Source of the DNA: Gemmatimonadota bacterium
GTDB lineage: Bacteria > Gemmatimonadota > Gemmatimonadetes > Longimicrobiales > Gaopeijiaceae
Direction: 5' to 3'
Length of the DNA: 42,937 nt
NCBI GenBank assembly: GCA_022826025.1
Contig: JAJDVR010000150.1
Location: forward strand, 1-42,937
Part shown: positions 23,425-31,184 of the stretch, one piece after another
How positions within the stretch are numbered: the stretch's first letter is position 1
How the letters are laid out: each line of letters starts with the position of its first letter
Position numbers and translations under genes: made by a program
Notes under the pieces: generated by a model
Seen by the model: the letters and a program-made list of their open reading frames with translations, nothing else
Told to the model about the DNA's origin: nothing
The model's database searches: none

Positions 23425-24538
23425 GGGGCGCTCCATTCTCCGCTCGCAGGGCTTCGTAGACCTCGAGGTGCCGTTCCACGAGCCGATCGTTGCTCCAGCG
23501 GGTGGCGACGCGCTCCCGCCCCCGGCGTCCGGCCTCCCGCAGATCGGTTCGGCGCAGGAGGGCGACAAGCCGTCTGGCGAGATCGGCGGGATCCCCGGGC
23601 TCGAAGAGGGTCCCCACCGATTCGTCCACGATCTCGGGCAGTCCTCCTACCCGGGAAGCGGCCACCGGAAGCCCGCACGCCATGGCTTCCAGCGCCGCGA
23701 TTGAAGTTGCCTCCATGAGCGAGGGAACGACCGCAACGGCGGCGGAGGAAAGGATGCCCGGCATCTCGGCATTGGGCCGCGCGCCGAGGAAGCGGACTCG
23801 CTCGGCCACGCCCAGCTGCGCGCTCAGGCCCTCCAGTTCCTCCCGCTCCGGTCCGTCACCCACCAGAATCGCCTCCACTCCGGGAACCGCCGCGGCGATT
23901 TCGGGCATCGCCTGCACGAAAAACCGCACTCCGTTCTTGGGAAACAGACGGCGCGGCACGACCAGCAGAGGCCCGGACACCGGTGGAAGCGACGGTGTGC
24001 AGCGCCGGAAAACCGATGTGTCCACCCCGTTGGTCACCGGTTCGGTCGACAGACCCGGGAGCAGGCCGTCGGCGACGTCGGCGATCTCGACGCTGGTGGC
24101 GAAGGTATGGTCGGATGCGCGCAGGAGGGTGCGCAGCCCCGGCCGCCAATGCGCCTTCCCCGCCAGCCGAAGGAAGTGGGAGGTGTGCAGGGTGGTAATC
24201 AACGGCCGGGCGCGGATCCGGCCGGCAATCCAGGCCGGCGGGATGGAGGCGATGGCCTGCGCGTGCACCACGTCGACGCGGGCGCTCGCCCGGGTGGTGC
24301 GCGGTGTCGAGCACATCGAATGCAGGAACCACCCTCCCGGGTTGCGCGCCGGAAGCCATGTTCTCCGGACGTGGATGTCCCCCATGAGCTGCTCGCGCGG
24401 AAGACTCGGCCGGGACCGCGAGGTGACCACGCCCACCCGGTGTCCCCGGGCCACAAGTCCCCGGCACAGGTTGAAGACGTGGCTCTCCAGTCCGCCCACC
24501 TCCGGCGGGAAATAGATGCAGTGCATCAGGATGTTCAT
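23417..24538 (-). CDS. GT4 family glycosyltransferase
   Basis: A 373-residue GT-B fold enzyme. The N-terminal acceptor domain starts MNILMHCIYFPPEVGGLESH. The C-terminal nucleotide-sugar domain contains VPRRLFPKNGVRFFVQAM, the phosphate-binding VGDGPEREELE and the E-x7-E element in SLMEATSIAALEAMACGLPV. It is likely to add a hexose-type sugar to lipid-linked LPS core or exopolysaccharide. Donor and acceptor cannot be told. The start overlaps the wecB stop (ATGA at 24535-24538). Confidence 0.92.
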   Translation of the reverse strand: MNILMHCIYFPPEVGGLESHVFNLCRGLVARGHRVGVVTSRSRPSLPREQLMGDIHVRRTWLPARNPGGWFLHSMCSTPRTTRASARVDVVHAQAIASIPPAWIAGRIRARPLITTLHTSHFLRLAGKAHWRPGLRTLLRASDHTFATSVEIADVADGLLPGLSTEPVTNGVDTSVFRRCTPSLPPVSGPLLVVPRRLFPKNGVRFFVQAMPEIAAAVPGVEAILVGDGPEREELEGLSAQLGVAERVRFLGARPNAEMPGILSSAAVAVVPSLMEATSIAALEAMACGLPVAASRVGGLPEIVDESVGTLFEPGDPADLARRLVALLRRTDLREAGRRGRERVATRWSNDRLVERHLEVYEALRAENGAPHA

Positions 24539-25701
24539 GGCGCTTCCGGAAGCCAGTCACGGGTCCGACGGGTGACTCCGGTGAGCCGGTGCGCCACGAT
24601 GTCGGCGATCCGCGCCGCCGCGTCGCCATCGCCGTAAGGGTTGGCGGAACCGGCCTCCCGGTCCCCTTCCCCGTCTCCAGCGGCCAGCGCGGCCAGGGCT
24701 TCGGCGACGATGCGGTCCCGGTCGGTTCCCACCAGCCTGGCAACCCCCGCCGCCACGCCTTCCGGGCGCTCGGTCACCTCCCGCAGCACGAGGACCGGCG
24801 TGCCGAAGGTGGGCGCTTCCTCCTGGATTCCCCCGGAGTCGGTGAGCACGACGCTCGCCCGGGCGAGCGCCCGCAGGAGATCCGGGTACGACAGCGGGTC
24901 CGTCAGGTGAACCCGGGGATGGTCGGCGAGGTGCTCGCGCGCCGGGCGGACCACCTGCGGATTCGGGTGCACGGGATAGATCACCTGGGCATCCGGACAA
25001 CGGTCCGCAATCTCGCGGACGGCCCGGAAAACCCGACCCAGAGGTTCTCCGAACGACTCGCGCCGATGGGCCGTGAGCAGCACCAGGGAGCCACCTCCCC
25101 CCAGGAGTTCGGCCAGCACCCGGTCTCCGATTGCGGCGTCGTGGCGGGCCAGCCGCAGGAGAGCGTCGACCACGGTATTGCCCGTGACGTGAATCGAATC
25201 CTCCGAGATCCCTTCGTCCAGCAGGTTTTGCCGCGCCAGCGCGGTAGGCGCGAAGTGAAGTTCGGCGAGCGTGTCCGTCATCTGCCGGAACAACTCCTCG
25301 GGATACGGCGCCCACCGGTTGCGGCTGCGCAATCCGGCCTCCACGTGACCCACCTGGATGCGTTCGAAGAACCCCACCAGCGAACCGAAGAAGACGCTGG
25401 CCGTGTCGCCCTGTACCAGCATCATGGCAGGCGCGAACTCGCGGACCATGTCCCTCAGCCCTTCCATGCAGCCCCGCCCTACGTCGTAGAGGGTCTGGCC
25501 GGACTTCATGATGTCCAGGTCGAAATCGGGGATGATGGAGAAGGCTTCCAGCGCCTGGTCGACCATGTCGGTGTGCTGGCCGGTGAGCGCGACTGCGCTC
25601 TCCACCAGGTCGGCGCGACCGCGCAGCGCCTCCGCCACCGGGGCCATCTTGATCGCCTCCGGCCGGGTGCCGATCACGACCAGGACGCGGGGACGCGTCA
25701 T
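24535..25701 (-). CDS. wecB: UDP-N-acetylglucosamine 2-epimerase (non-hydrolysing)
   Basis: A 388-residue cytoplasmic epimerase that interconverts UDP-GlcNAc and UDP-ManNAc for surface polysaccharides. Diagnostic segments: VVIGTRPEAIKMAPV, VALTGQHTDMVDQ, VQGDTASVFFGSL, VGHVEAGLRSRNRWAPYPEE, VTGNTVVDALL, LLTAHRRESFGEPL, and LTDSGGIQEEAPTFGTPVLVLR. Complete at both ends. It begins 61 bases after rpoN, with a hairpin in the gap, so it may be uncoupled from the Lpt part of the operon. No wecC-like dehydrogenase is in the window. Confidence 0.95.
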   Translation of the reverse strand: MTRPRVLVVIGTRPEAIKMAPVAEALRGRADLVESAVALTGQHTDMVDQALEAFSIIPDFDLDIMKSGQTLYDVGRGCMEGLRDMVREFAPAMMLVQGDTASVFFGSLVGFFERIQVGHVEAGLRSRNRWAPYPEELFRQMTDTLAELHFAPTALARQNLLDEGISEDSIHVTGNTVVDALLRLARHDAAIGDRVLAELLGGGGSLVLLTAHRRESFGEPLGRVFRAVREIADRCPDAQVIYPVHPNPQVVRPAREHLADHPRVHLTDPLSYPDLLRALARASVVLTDSGGIQEEAPTFGTPVLVLREVTERPEGVAAGVARLVGTDRDRIVAEALAALAAGDGEGDREAGSANPYGDGDAAARIADIVAHRLTGVTRRTRDWLPEAP

Positions 25702-25731
25702 CCCCGGCGCCGGTCGGGGTGGGGATGGTTT

Positions 25732-25750
25732 GCGTCGGCGCAGCCGACGC
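25732..25750 (-). terminator. hairpin between rpoN and wecB
   Basis: GCGTCGGC (25732-25739) and GCCGACGC (25743-25750) are perfect 8-base arms with the loop GCA, 12 bases after the rpoN stop. AAACC follows on the minus strand, so no U-tract. It could partly terminate or mark a processing site, splitting the Kdo/Lpt/rpoN genes from the glycosyltransferase genes. Confidence 0.45.
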
Positions 25751-25762
25751 CGGGCGAGCCGC

Positions 25763-27241
25763 TCACAGGCGCTTGCGCATGCGCGCCGGGAGGATGCCGA
25801 GCTGGTCGCGGTACTTGGCCACCGTGCGGCGCGCGATCCGGACGCCGTCGGCGCGCAGGAGCTTGACGAGAGCCATGTCGGTGAGGGGCTTGTGAACGTT
25901 CTCCCCGGAGATTAGCGCTTCCATCTTCGCCTTGACTCCGCGAGCGGAAATGTCTGTGCCGCTTGTGGTTGAGAGCCCGCTCGAGAAGAAGTACTTGAGG
26001 CTGAAGACGCCACGCGGCGTCTGAACGAACTTCTCGTTGGTCACGCGCGACACGGTCGATTCGTGCATCTCGATATGGTCGGCCACCTCACGCAGGGTGA
26101 GCGGCCGCAGATGCTGAACCCCCTTTTCGAAGAAACCGTGCTGACGCTCGACGATGTACTGCATCACCTTGAGCATCGTCTGGCGCCGCTGTTCGATGGC
26201 CTGGATCATCCAGCTGGCGGAATTCAGCTTGTCCTTGATGAACGTCTTGTTCTCTCCCTGGAACAGGCGCTTGTCCCGGGCGACCTCCTGGTACGAGCGC
26301 GCCAGCCTCAGCTGAGGCATGCTGGTGTCGTTGGCGAACACCATGTATTCGCCGGAGATCTTCTCTACGATCAGATCCGGGACGATGTAGTGCTCGGGTT
26401 CGGGTGAGTGCCGGAGTCCCGGCTTCGGGTCCAGCCTGGCGAGTTCGTCGGCGGCATCCTGGATCAACCGGGGCGCTACCCCGAGGGCGCGGGCGATGTT
26501 GGCCCAGCGGTGACTCAGGAGGTCGTCGAAGTGCTCGTCGACCATGGTCCGGATGAGTTCATTCTCCTCCCCCGATTCGCGCAGCTGGATAAGGAGGCAT
26601 TCGCGCAGATCGCGTGCCCCCACGCCCGGGGGATCCATGTCCTGCACGGTCTCGAGCATCTCCTCCACTTCACCCAGGCCGAAAGGGGCGAGCATGATGG
26701 CCAGCTCCTCCGGAGACTCGTCCTCGGCGGCTTCGAGGGCGACGTCCCGCACATCCTCGAGCCAGCTGTTGAGGTCTTGGGCGATGGTTTCCAGCGGACA
26801 GCGCAGGAGGCCGTCGTCATCGATGTTGCCGATGATCTCCTGCGCGATCCTCTGCTCGCGGCCGGAGAGCGTCAGCAGCTGAGTCTGGTTCTCGAGATGA
26901 TCGCGGAGGTCGGGAGCTCGTGACGGCGTGGGGATGTCGAAGTCACGAGGTTCGTACTGGGCGCGGTGTCCGCCGGCGTCGAATCCGTCGAGCAGGATGG
27001 ATTCCCAGTCGACCTCGTCCCCGTCTTCGTCCGCGCCATCCTGGTCGAGTTCCACTTCCTGCTCGGTGTCGCCCTCGACCACCTCCAGGAACGGGTTTTC
27101 CGTCATCTCCTGCTTGAGGCGTTGCTGAAGGTCGAGCAGCGGAAGATGAAGCAGTTCCATCGCCTGGTACAGGCGCGGGTTGATCTTCATCTCCTGCCTG
27201 AGCTCCGGGCTCTGGATGAGCCGTGTGCCGAGACCGGTCAT
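25763..27241 (-). CDS. rpoN: RNA polymerase sigma-54 factor
   Basis: A 492-residue alternative sigma factor that directs polymerase to -24/-12 promoters and needs AAA+ activators. Region I (1-50) is Gln/Leu-rich (SPELRQEMKINPRLYQAMEL). Region II is acidic (TEQEVELDQDGADEDGDEVD). The core-binding domain and helix-turn-helix follow (HIEMHESTVSRVTNEKFVQT). It ends in the RpoN box ARRTVAKYRD, one conservative change from ARRTVAKYRE. Its start overlaps the lptB stop (ATGA). An lptB-rpoN order is also common in proteobacteria; the usual hpf and PTS genes after rpoN are absent here, replaced by wecB and glycosyltransferases. Confidence 0.97.
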   Translation of the reverse strand: MTGLGTRLIQSPELRQEMKINPRLYQAMELLHLPLLDLQQRLKQEMTENPFLEVVEGDTEQEVELDQDGADEDGDEVDWESILLDGFDAGGHRAQYEPRDFDIPTPSRAPDLRDHLENQTQLLTLSGREQRIAQEIIGNIDDDGLLRCPLETIAQDLNSWLEDVRDVALEAAEDESPEELAIMLAPFGLGEVEEMLETVQDMDPPGVGARDLRECLLIQLRESGEENELIRTMVDEHFDDLLSHRWANIARALGVAPRLIQDAADELARLDPKPGLRHSPEPEHYIVPDLIVEKISGEYMVFANDTSMPQLRLARSYQEVARDKRLFQGENKTFIKDKLNSASWMIQAIEQRRQTMLKVMQYIVERQHGFFEKGVQHLRPLTLREVADHIEMHESTVSRVTNEKFVQTPRGVFSLKYFFSSGLSTTSGTDISARGVKAKMEALISGENVHKPLTDMALVKLLRADGVRIARRTVAKYRDQLGILPARMRKRL

Positions 27242-28431
27242 GCCGCCACGGGGGGATTGAAGCGCTTGCGCATGCGATCGGTCAGAACGGGGCCGAGATA
27301 GATTTCGGCGACTTCGTCGTTCCAGACCAGTTCGGAGACGGTGCCGACCACCCGGATGCGGCCCTCGTGCATGATGTAGGCGCGGTCGACGATCTCGAGC
27401 GTCTGTTCCACGCTGTGGTCCGAGATGATCACCCCGATGCCGCGGTGGCGCAGCCCGGCCACGATCTGCTGGATGTCGTTGACGGCGATGGGATCGATTC
27501 CGGCGAAAGGCTCGTCGAGGAGCATGAACTTGGGACGCTGGACGAGCGCCCGGGTGATCTCCAGACGACGCCGTTCCCCGCCGGAGAGCGAAAAGGCCTT
27601 CGAGTGGCGAAGGTGGCCGATGGAGAGCTCCGACAACAACTCGTCGAGGCGCTGTCTGCGCTCCGCCTTCGCCAGCGGGAGCGTCTCCAGGATCGCCATT
27701 ACGTTCTGTTCGACGGTCAGGCGCCGGAAGACGGACGGCTCCTGGGCGAGGTAACCGACCCCGAGGCGCGCGCGCCTGTACATGGGAATGCCGGTCAGCA
27801 CCCGGTCGTCCAGCCGCACCTCCCCGGCCTGGGGTGAGATCAGCCCGACCATCATGTAGAAGGTCGTGGTCTTGCCGGCGCCGTTCGGCCCGAGCAGCCC
27901 GACGATCTCGCCCTGCTCCACCGCGATGTCAACGTCGTTCACTACCTTGCGGCCGCCGTAGCTCTTGGTCAGCCCGGTCGCGACCAGCCGGCTGGCCGGA
28001 GGCGAGGCGCCGTTGTCCTCCGCCTCGCTGGCCAGCACGCCGAACTTGTGCTGCAGCACCACCGCCATGGCCTCGATGTTCTCGACCAGCGAACCGCGGT
28101 CGACGGATATCTCTTCCCACAGCTCGGCGTCGAGGGTAAGCCGCTCCCAGCCGTCTTCGCGGGGATCGCGGCCGGCGATGCCGACCGCCTCCAGGCGCCC
28201 GATCACCTGTTCCTCCAGGTAGCCGCCGAGTTCGCCGCCGCGCTCGCGCCAGGATGCCTTCAGGTGGAGTTCGAGTTCCTCGTACTGGCGGCGCACCGAC
28301 GACACCCAGTCGTCCCGGCCCACGCATCCCGAATCGTCCGCGCCCCGGATCAACTCCAGAACCGCGACCGCCACCGAGACATCGTGCGGCTCGAGTTCCT
28401 GCATCAGTTCCAGAAAGCGTTCCAGCGTCAT
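27238..28431 (-). CDS. lptB: LptB LPS-export ATPase with an extra N-terminal domain
   Basis: The ATPase of the LptB2FG extractor, powering LPS transport from the inner membrane. The ABC domain starts at ~148: Walker A GPNGAGKT (181-188), signature LSGGE (282-286), Walker B LLDEP (304-308), switch His339 in SDHS. The closing part (ELVWNDEVAEIYLGP) is LptB-like. It is 397 residues against ~240 for ordinary LptB: the first ~147 residues are in frame with no stop and form a charged, helix-rich domain (MTLERFLELMQELEPHDVSV, then YEELELHLKASWRERGGELG) that I cannot assign. The start ATG is one base after the lptA stop. A shorter product from Met122 is possible but would lack an obvious ribosome site. 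Confidence 0.9.
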   Translation of the reverse strand: MTLERFLELMQELEPHDVSVAVAVLELIRGADDSGCVGRDDWVSSVRRQYEELELHLKASWRERGGELGGYLEEQVIGRLEAVGIAGRDPREDGWERLTLDAELWEEISVDRGSLVENIEAMAVVLQHKFGVLASEAEDNGASPPASRLVATGLTKSYGGRKVVNDVDIAVEQGEIVGLLGPNGAGKTTTFYMMVGLISPQAGEVRLDDRVLTGIPMYRRARLGVGYLAQEPSVFRRLTVEQNVMAILETLPLAKAERRQRLDELLSELSIGHLRHSKAFSLSGGERRRLEITRALVQRPKFMLLDEPFAGIDPIAVNDIQQIVAGLRHRGIGVIISDHSVEQTLEIVDRAYIMHEGRIRVVGTVSELVWNDEVAEIYLGPVLTDRMRKRFNPPVAA

Positions 28432-28432
28432 T

Positions 28433-30637
28433 TCATCTCCGTGTGGCAGGGGGCGCCGCGGTCGTGTCGGGGGGCGCCGCGGTCGTGTCCGGGGGCGAGG
28501 CCACGAGGGGCTCGAGCTGCACGCCGCGGGCGTTGCCTTCCACGATGACCGAGGTCACTTCGCCGTCCTGCATGAAGATAGTGATCAGGTTTCCCCGGAC
28601 GTAGTGGAGGGCGAGCCGGCTGTCCGGCTCCGGCTCCGCGGCCGCGTCTTCTCCCCCGTCCTCTCCCGCGGGTTCCTGCGCGTCGGGGTCTTCCTCCGTG
28701 GCGGCTTCCCCCGTGGGCTCCCCGGAGACCTCGTCCCCGGCCACAGCTTCCTGCGCGCCCTGCTCGTCGGCCTCCTCCCCCGCCGCGGCCTGCTGCGGGG
28801 GCTCGTCGACGGCTTCTTCGTCCCCTTCCCCCGCCTCGTCGCCTTCACCTTCCGCGCCGCCGCCGGAGGGCGTCATGCGATAGAGGCTCGCGGCCTCGCC
28901 GCGAGCCTCCAGCCGATCAAGCTGGTAGCCGCCGGCCGCCTCGCTCGAGGCCGGTTCGGTGCCTGTCCCGGTCGACGTTTCGGCGGCGACGGGACGGAAG
29001 ACGGCGATGATGGTGTCGCCGGAGACCCAGTCCGAGCGCGCGATCTCCGGCGTGTCGTCGGTATTGAGGGAATCGCGGGCGAGCGACTCGCCGCGCGCGT
29101 CGCCCACGGCGACCACGCGCTCCAGCACCTCGTTGGGGGCCAGAACGTCGATGGAATCCCCCTCCAGTTCGAACGTCTGGGCCACGGCGCGCGGCCGGGC
29201 GGGAGGAAGCACCGCAGCCGAGTCTCCGGTCTCGCCCGACGTGGCGCGCAAGGCGTCCTCGTCTCCGGGGGCCGGTTCTTCGCCGAGCGGGATCGCTTCG
29301 CCCAGCGCCGGTTCGGCGGACTCGACCCGGACGTCGTCGGTGGTCTGCTCTTCCGATGCAGTAGCGGTGGCCGCTGCCGAATCCCCGGATGGGCCGCCGA
29401 CACCCCCCGGCGGCCCGGGAAGTTCGGTCTCCGGCGCCCGTTCGTTCATGGCAACGATGCGATGCAGCACCCCGTCCCGCATCAACACCCGGACCTCGGG
29501 CGCGGTCAGGTCGATCTCGCTTCCGGAGAGTGCGGCATCACCCCGCGCCGCGACCTCGTTGCCGCCCATGTCGAGGTCCACCGCGTCGCCGCTCAGAACG
29601 TATTCGGCACCGTATCCGAAGACGCGGGGAGCCGTCCCCCGCAGAAAGAGCCTGCCGGTGGCTTCCCGGTACTCGATGGAATCCGCGAGCGCGCGAAACT
29701 CATCGTTGTAGAGCTCCGCGTTGCCGGTGGCCAGCATGTAGTCCGCGCCGCTCAGGTAGATGCGCTCGGCATCGACGTCATAGGGGACGGGCGTGGTGTC
29801 GGGGGGTGGTGGTTCGGGGGGCGCAACCACTTCCTCGCCGGCCTCGACAGCCGCCGAGTCGACCGGAGGGACAGGGGTATCCGCGGCGACCTGGGTGGAG
29901 TCGACCGGCGCGGTCGAGTCCACCGGGTCTTCCGAGGCGGCACCGGCTGCAGTGGCGGTGGAATCCCCGGCGAGCACCGAGTCGCCCACCGGCGCCACGT
30001 CACCGGACGGAGCTTCCGCCGGGTCCACGACTCCGGCCGAATCGCTCTCCATCGCCGCGGTATCCGACGCGACGTCGGTCGAGTCCGAGACCTCGGCCAA
30101 ATCGCTTTGCACCTCGGCGGAGTCCGACGGGACTTCGGCCGAATCGGGCGCGGCCGCCTGGGGCGATACCAGGATGACCGCATGCGCGCGCCGCCCGTTC
30201 AGGCCGAGGATGGTCATCTCACCGTCCTCGCGCCGGGAGCTGGAGCCGACCAGAACGGTGCTGTCGCCCTCGAAGATGGCGCCCGAGGCCCCATCGGTGA
30301 TGTGGATGTTGCCGACTCCGATCAGCCGGCCCTCGGAGGCGTAGTGGTCGGCGCGGTCGGCGCTCATGAACGCCGTCGAGTCGCGGTACTCGAAGTTGCC
30401 GATGAAGCGGGTGTAGCCCGAGACGTCATCGAGGACGGCGCTGTCCGCGCGGATGATGACGCCTTCGCCGCAGCCGAACACCGGGTCGGAGATGAAGTTG
30501 TAGAAGCCGTCCGCCGTCAGCTGGACGGCGGAGGAGCGTGACTGGAGCAGGTCGCAGGTGTCCTGCGCCGCGACGCCCGTCGCCGGGCACAGGGCCGAGC
30601 CCGCCACCAGGGCGGCCAGAACCGGGGAGCGGCGCAA
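28433..30637 (-). CDS. lptA: expanded LptA/OstA-type periplasmic LPS-transport protein
   Basis: A 734-residue exported protein; ordinary LptA is ~180. Signal peptide ends GVAAQ (~25). Residues ~35-155 and ~285-400 are two OstA-like beta-jellyroll blocks (IIRADSAVLDDVSGYTRFIG; YMLATGNAELYNDEFRALAD). A further beta block lies at ~488-560, and a short one at ~690-720 (YVRGNLITIFMQDGEVTSVI). Between them are long Asp/Ser/Ala/Glu-rich linkers (~160-285, ~400-485, ~610-690). The tail repeats PPDTTAA. It starts at TTG 30637, one base after the lptC stop, with GGAGGG at seven bases. Position between lptC and lptB supports the bridge role. A multi-module bridge is inference. Confidence 0.85.
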   Translation of the reverse strand: MRRSPVLAALVAGSALCPATGVAAQDTCDLLQSRSSAVQLTADGFYNFISDPVFGCGEGVIIRADSAVLDDVSGYTRFIGNFEYRDSTAFMSADRADHYASEGRLIGVGNIHITDGASGAIFEGDSTVLVGSSSRREDGEMTILGLNGRRAHAVILVSPQAAAPDSAEVPSDSAEVQSDLAEVSDSTDVASDTAAMESDSAGVVDPAEAPSGDVAPVGDSVLAGDSTATAAGAASEDPVDSTAPVDSTQVAADTPVPPVDSAAVEAGEEVVAPPEPPPPDTTPVPYDVDAERIYLSGADYMLATGNAELYNDEFRALADSIEYREATGRLFLRGTAPRVFGYGAEYVLSGDAVDLDMGGNEVAARGDAALSGSEIDLTAPEVRVLMRDGVLHRIVAMNERAPETELPGPPGGVGGPSGDSAAATATASEEQTTDDVRVESAEPALGEAIPLGEEPAPGDEDALRATSGETGDSAAVLPPARPRAVAQTFELEGDSIDVLAPNEVLERVVAVGDARGESLARDSLNTDDTPEIARSDWVSGDTIIAVFRPVAAETSTGTGTEPASSEAAGGYQLDRLEARGEAASLYRMTPSGGGAEGEGDEAGEGDEEAVDEPPQQAAAGEEADEQGAQEAVAGDEVSGEPTGEAATEEDPDAQEPAGEDGGEDAAAEPEPDSRLALHYVRGNLITIFMQDGEVTSVIVEGNARGVQLEPLVASPPDTTAAPPDTTAAPPATRR
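28451..28495 (-). repeat. 21-base tandem repeat at the end of lptA
   Basis: Two 21-base units, each containing GCGCCGCGGTCGTGTC (starting at 28453 and 28474), plus a partial third, encode PPDTTAA-PPDTTAA-PPAT at the C-terminus of the LptA-like protein. The period is a multiple of three, so copy-number change would keep the frame. Confidence 0.8.
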
Positions 30638-30638
30638 T

Positions 30639-31184
30639 TCAGGGCCCTCCGCCGCTCCGCGTTCGCTGGTTCTGAATGAAGATGCTCTCGAAGTTGGCGT
30701 CGGACAGGAACGCGGATCCCTCGACCACCCGGCCTCCTTCCGTCATCGTCATGACCGTGGTCGAATCGCTCCAGATGCGGTCCCTCTGGGGCTCGTAGTG
30801 GATCTCCGCGCTCTCGATGCGCCGGTCCTCCATGACGAGAACGGCGTCGCCGCGCGCGACCATGTGCTGGGTGTCCTCGTTCATCATTCCGGTCCGGGAG
30901 GTCACGCGCGCCCGCTCCTCCCCGCCTTCGTCGTACATGATCAGGTTCACCGTGCGCAGCGCCACGGAGGTCGAGTCCTGCCAGATATACGCGGTGTCGG
31001 CCTGGATGCGGGCCTCCCGAATTCCGTCCACCGTCACATGGGTCACGATGTCGAAGAGGACCTGGTCGGCCTGGAGTGCGCGCAGTTCCTCGGGGAGCGG
31101 CGTCGTCGCCACCTGCTCCTCGCACCCCGCGACCGCCATCGCCGCGAACGCCAGAAGTACCGCCATCCTCTTGTTTTTCAACAT
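30639..31184 (-). CDS. lptC: LptC-like LPS-export lipoprotein
   Basis: A 181-residue protein with a lipoprotein signal ending MAVAGC (Cys21), then a single beta-jellyroll domain (LQADQVLFDIVTHVTVDGIR, ADTAYIWQDSTSVALRTVNL, ARVTSRTGMMNEDTQHMVAR) of LptC/YrbK type. LptC in E. coli is held by a membrane helix and hands LPS to LptA; here lipidation would anchor it instead, as seen in some non-proteobacterial LptC proteins. Its ATG shares one base with the kdsD stop (TAATG). Directly followed by lptA. Confidence 0.88.
   Translation of the reverse strand: MLKNKRMAVLLAFAAMAVAGCEEQVATTPLPEELRALQADQVLFDIVTHVTVDGIREARIQADTAYIWQDSTSVALRTVNLIMYDEGGEERARVTSRTGMMNEDTQHMVARGDAVLVMEDRRIESAEIHYEPQRDRIWSDSTTVMTMTEGGRVVEGSAFLSDANFESIFIQNQRTRSGGGP

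Noticed and set aside
25763-27241. Sigma-54 -24/-12 promoters near rpoN or in the propeller/sortilin control region
   Set aside because: I scanned by eye for TGGC-N8-TTGC; only partial GG...GC matches such as near 37504 were seen, not enough to call.
28604-30541. 645-codon plus-strand open frame opposite lptA
   Set aside because: Antisense of a low-complexity acidic gene; the Arg/Gly/Val-rich product has no domain and no ribosome site.
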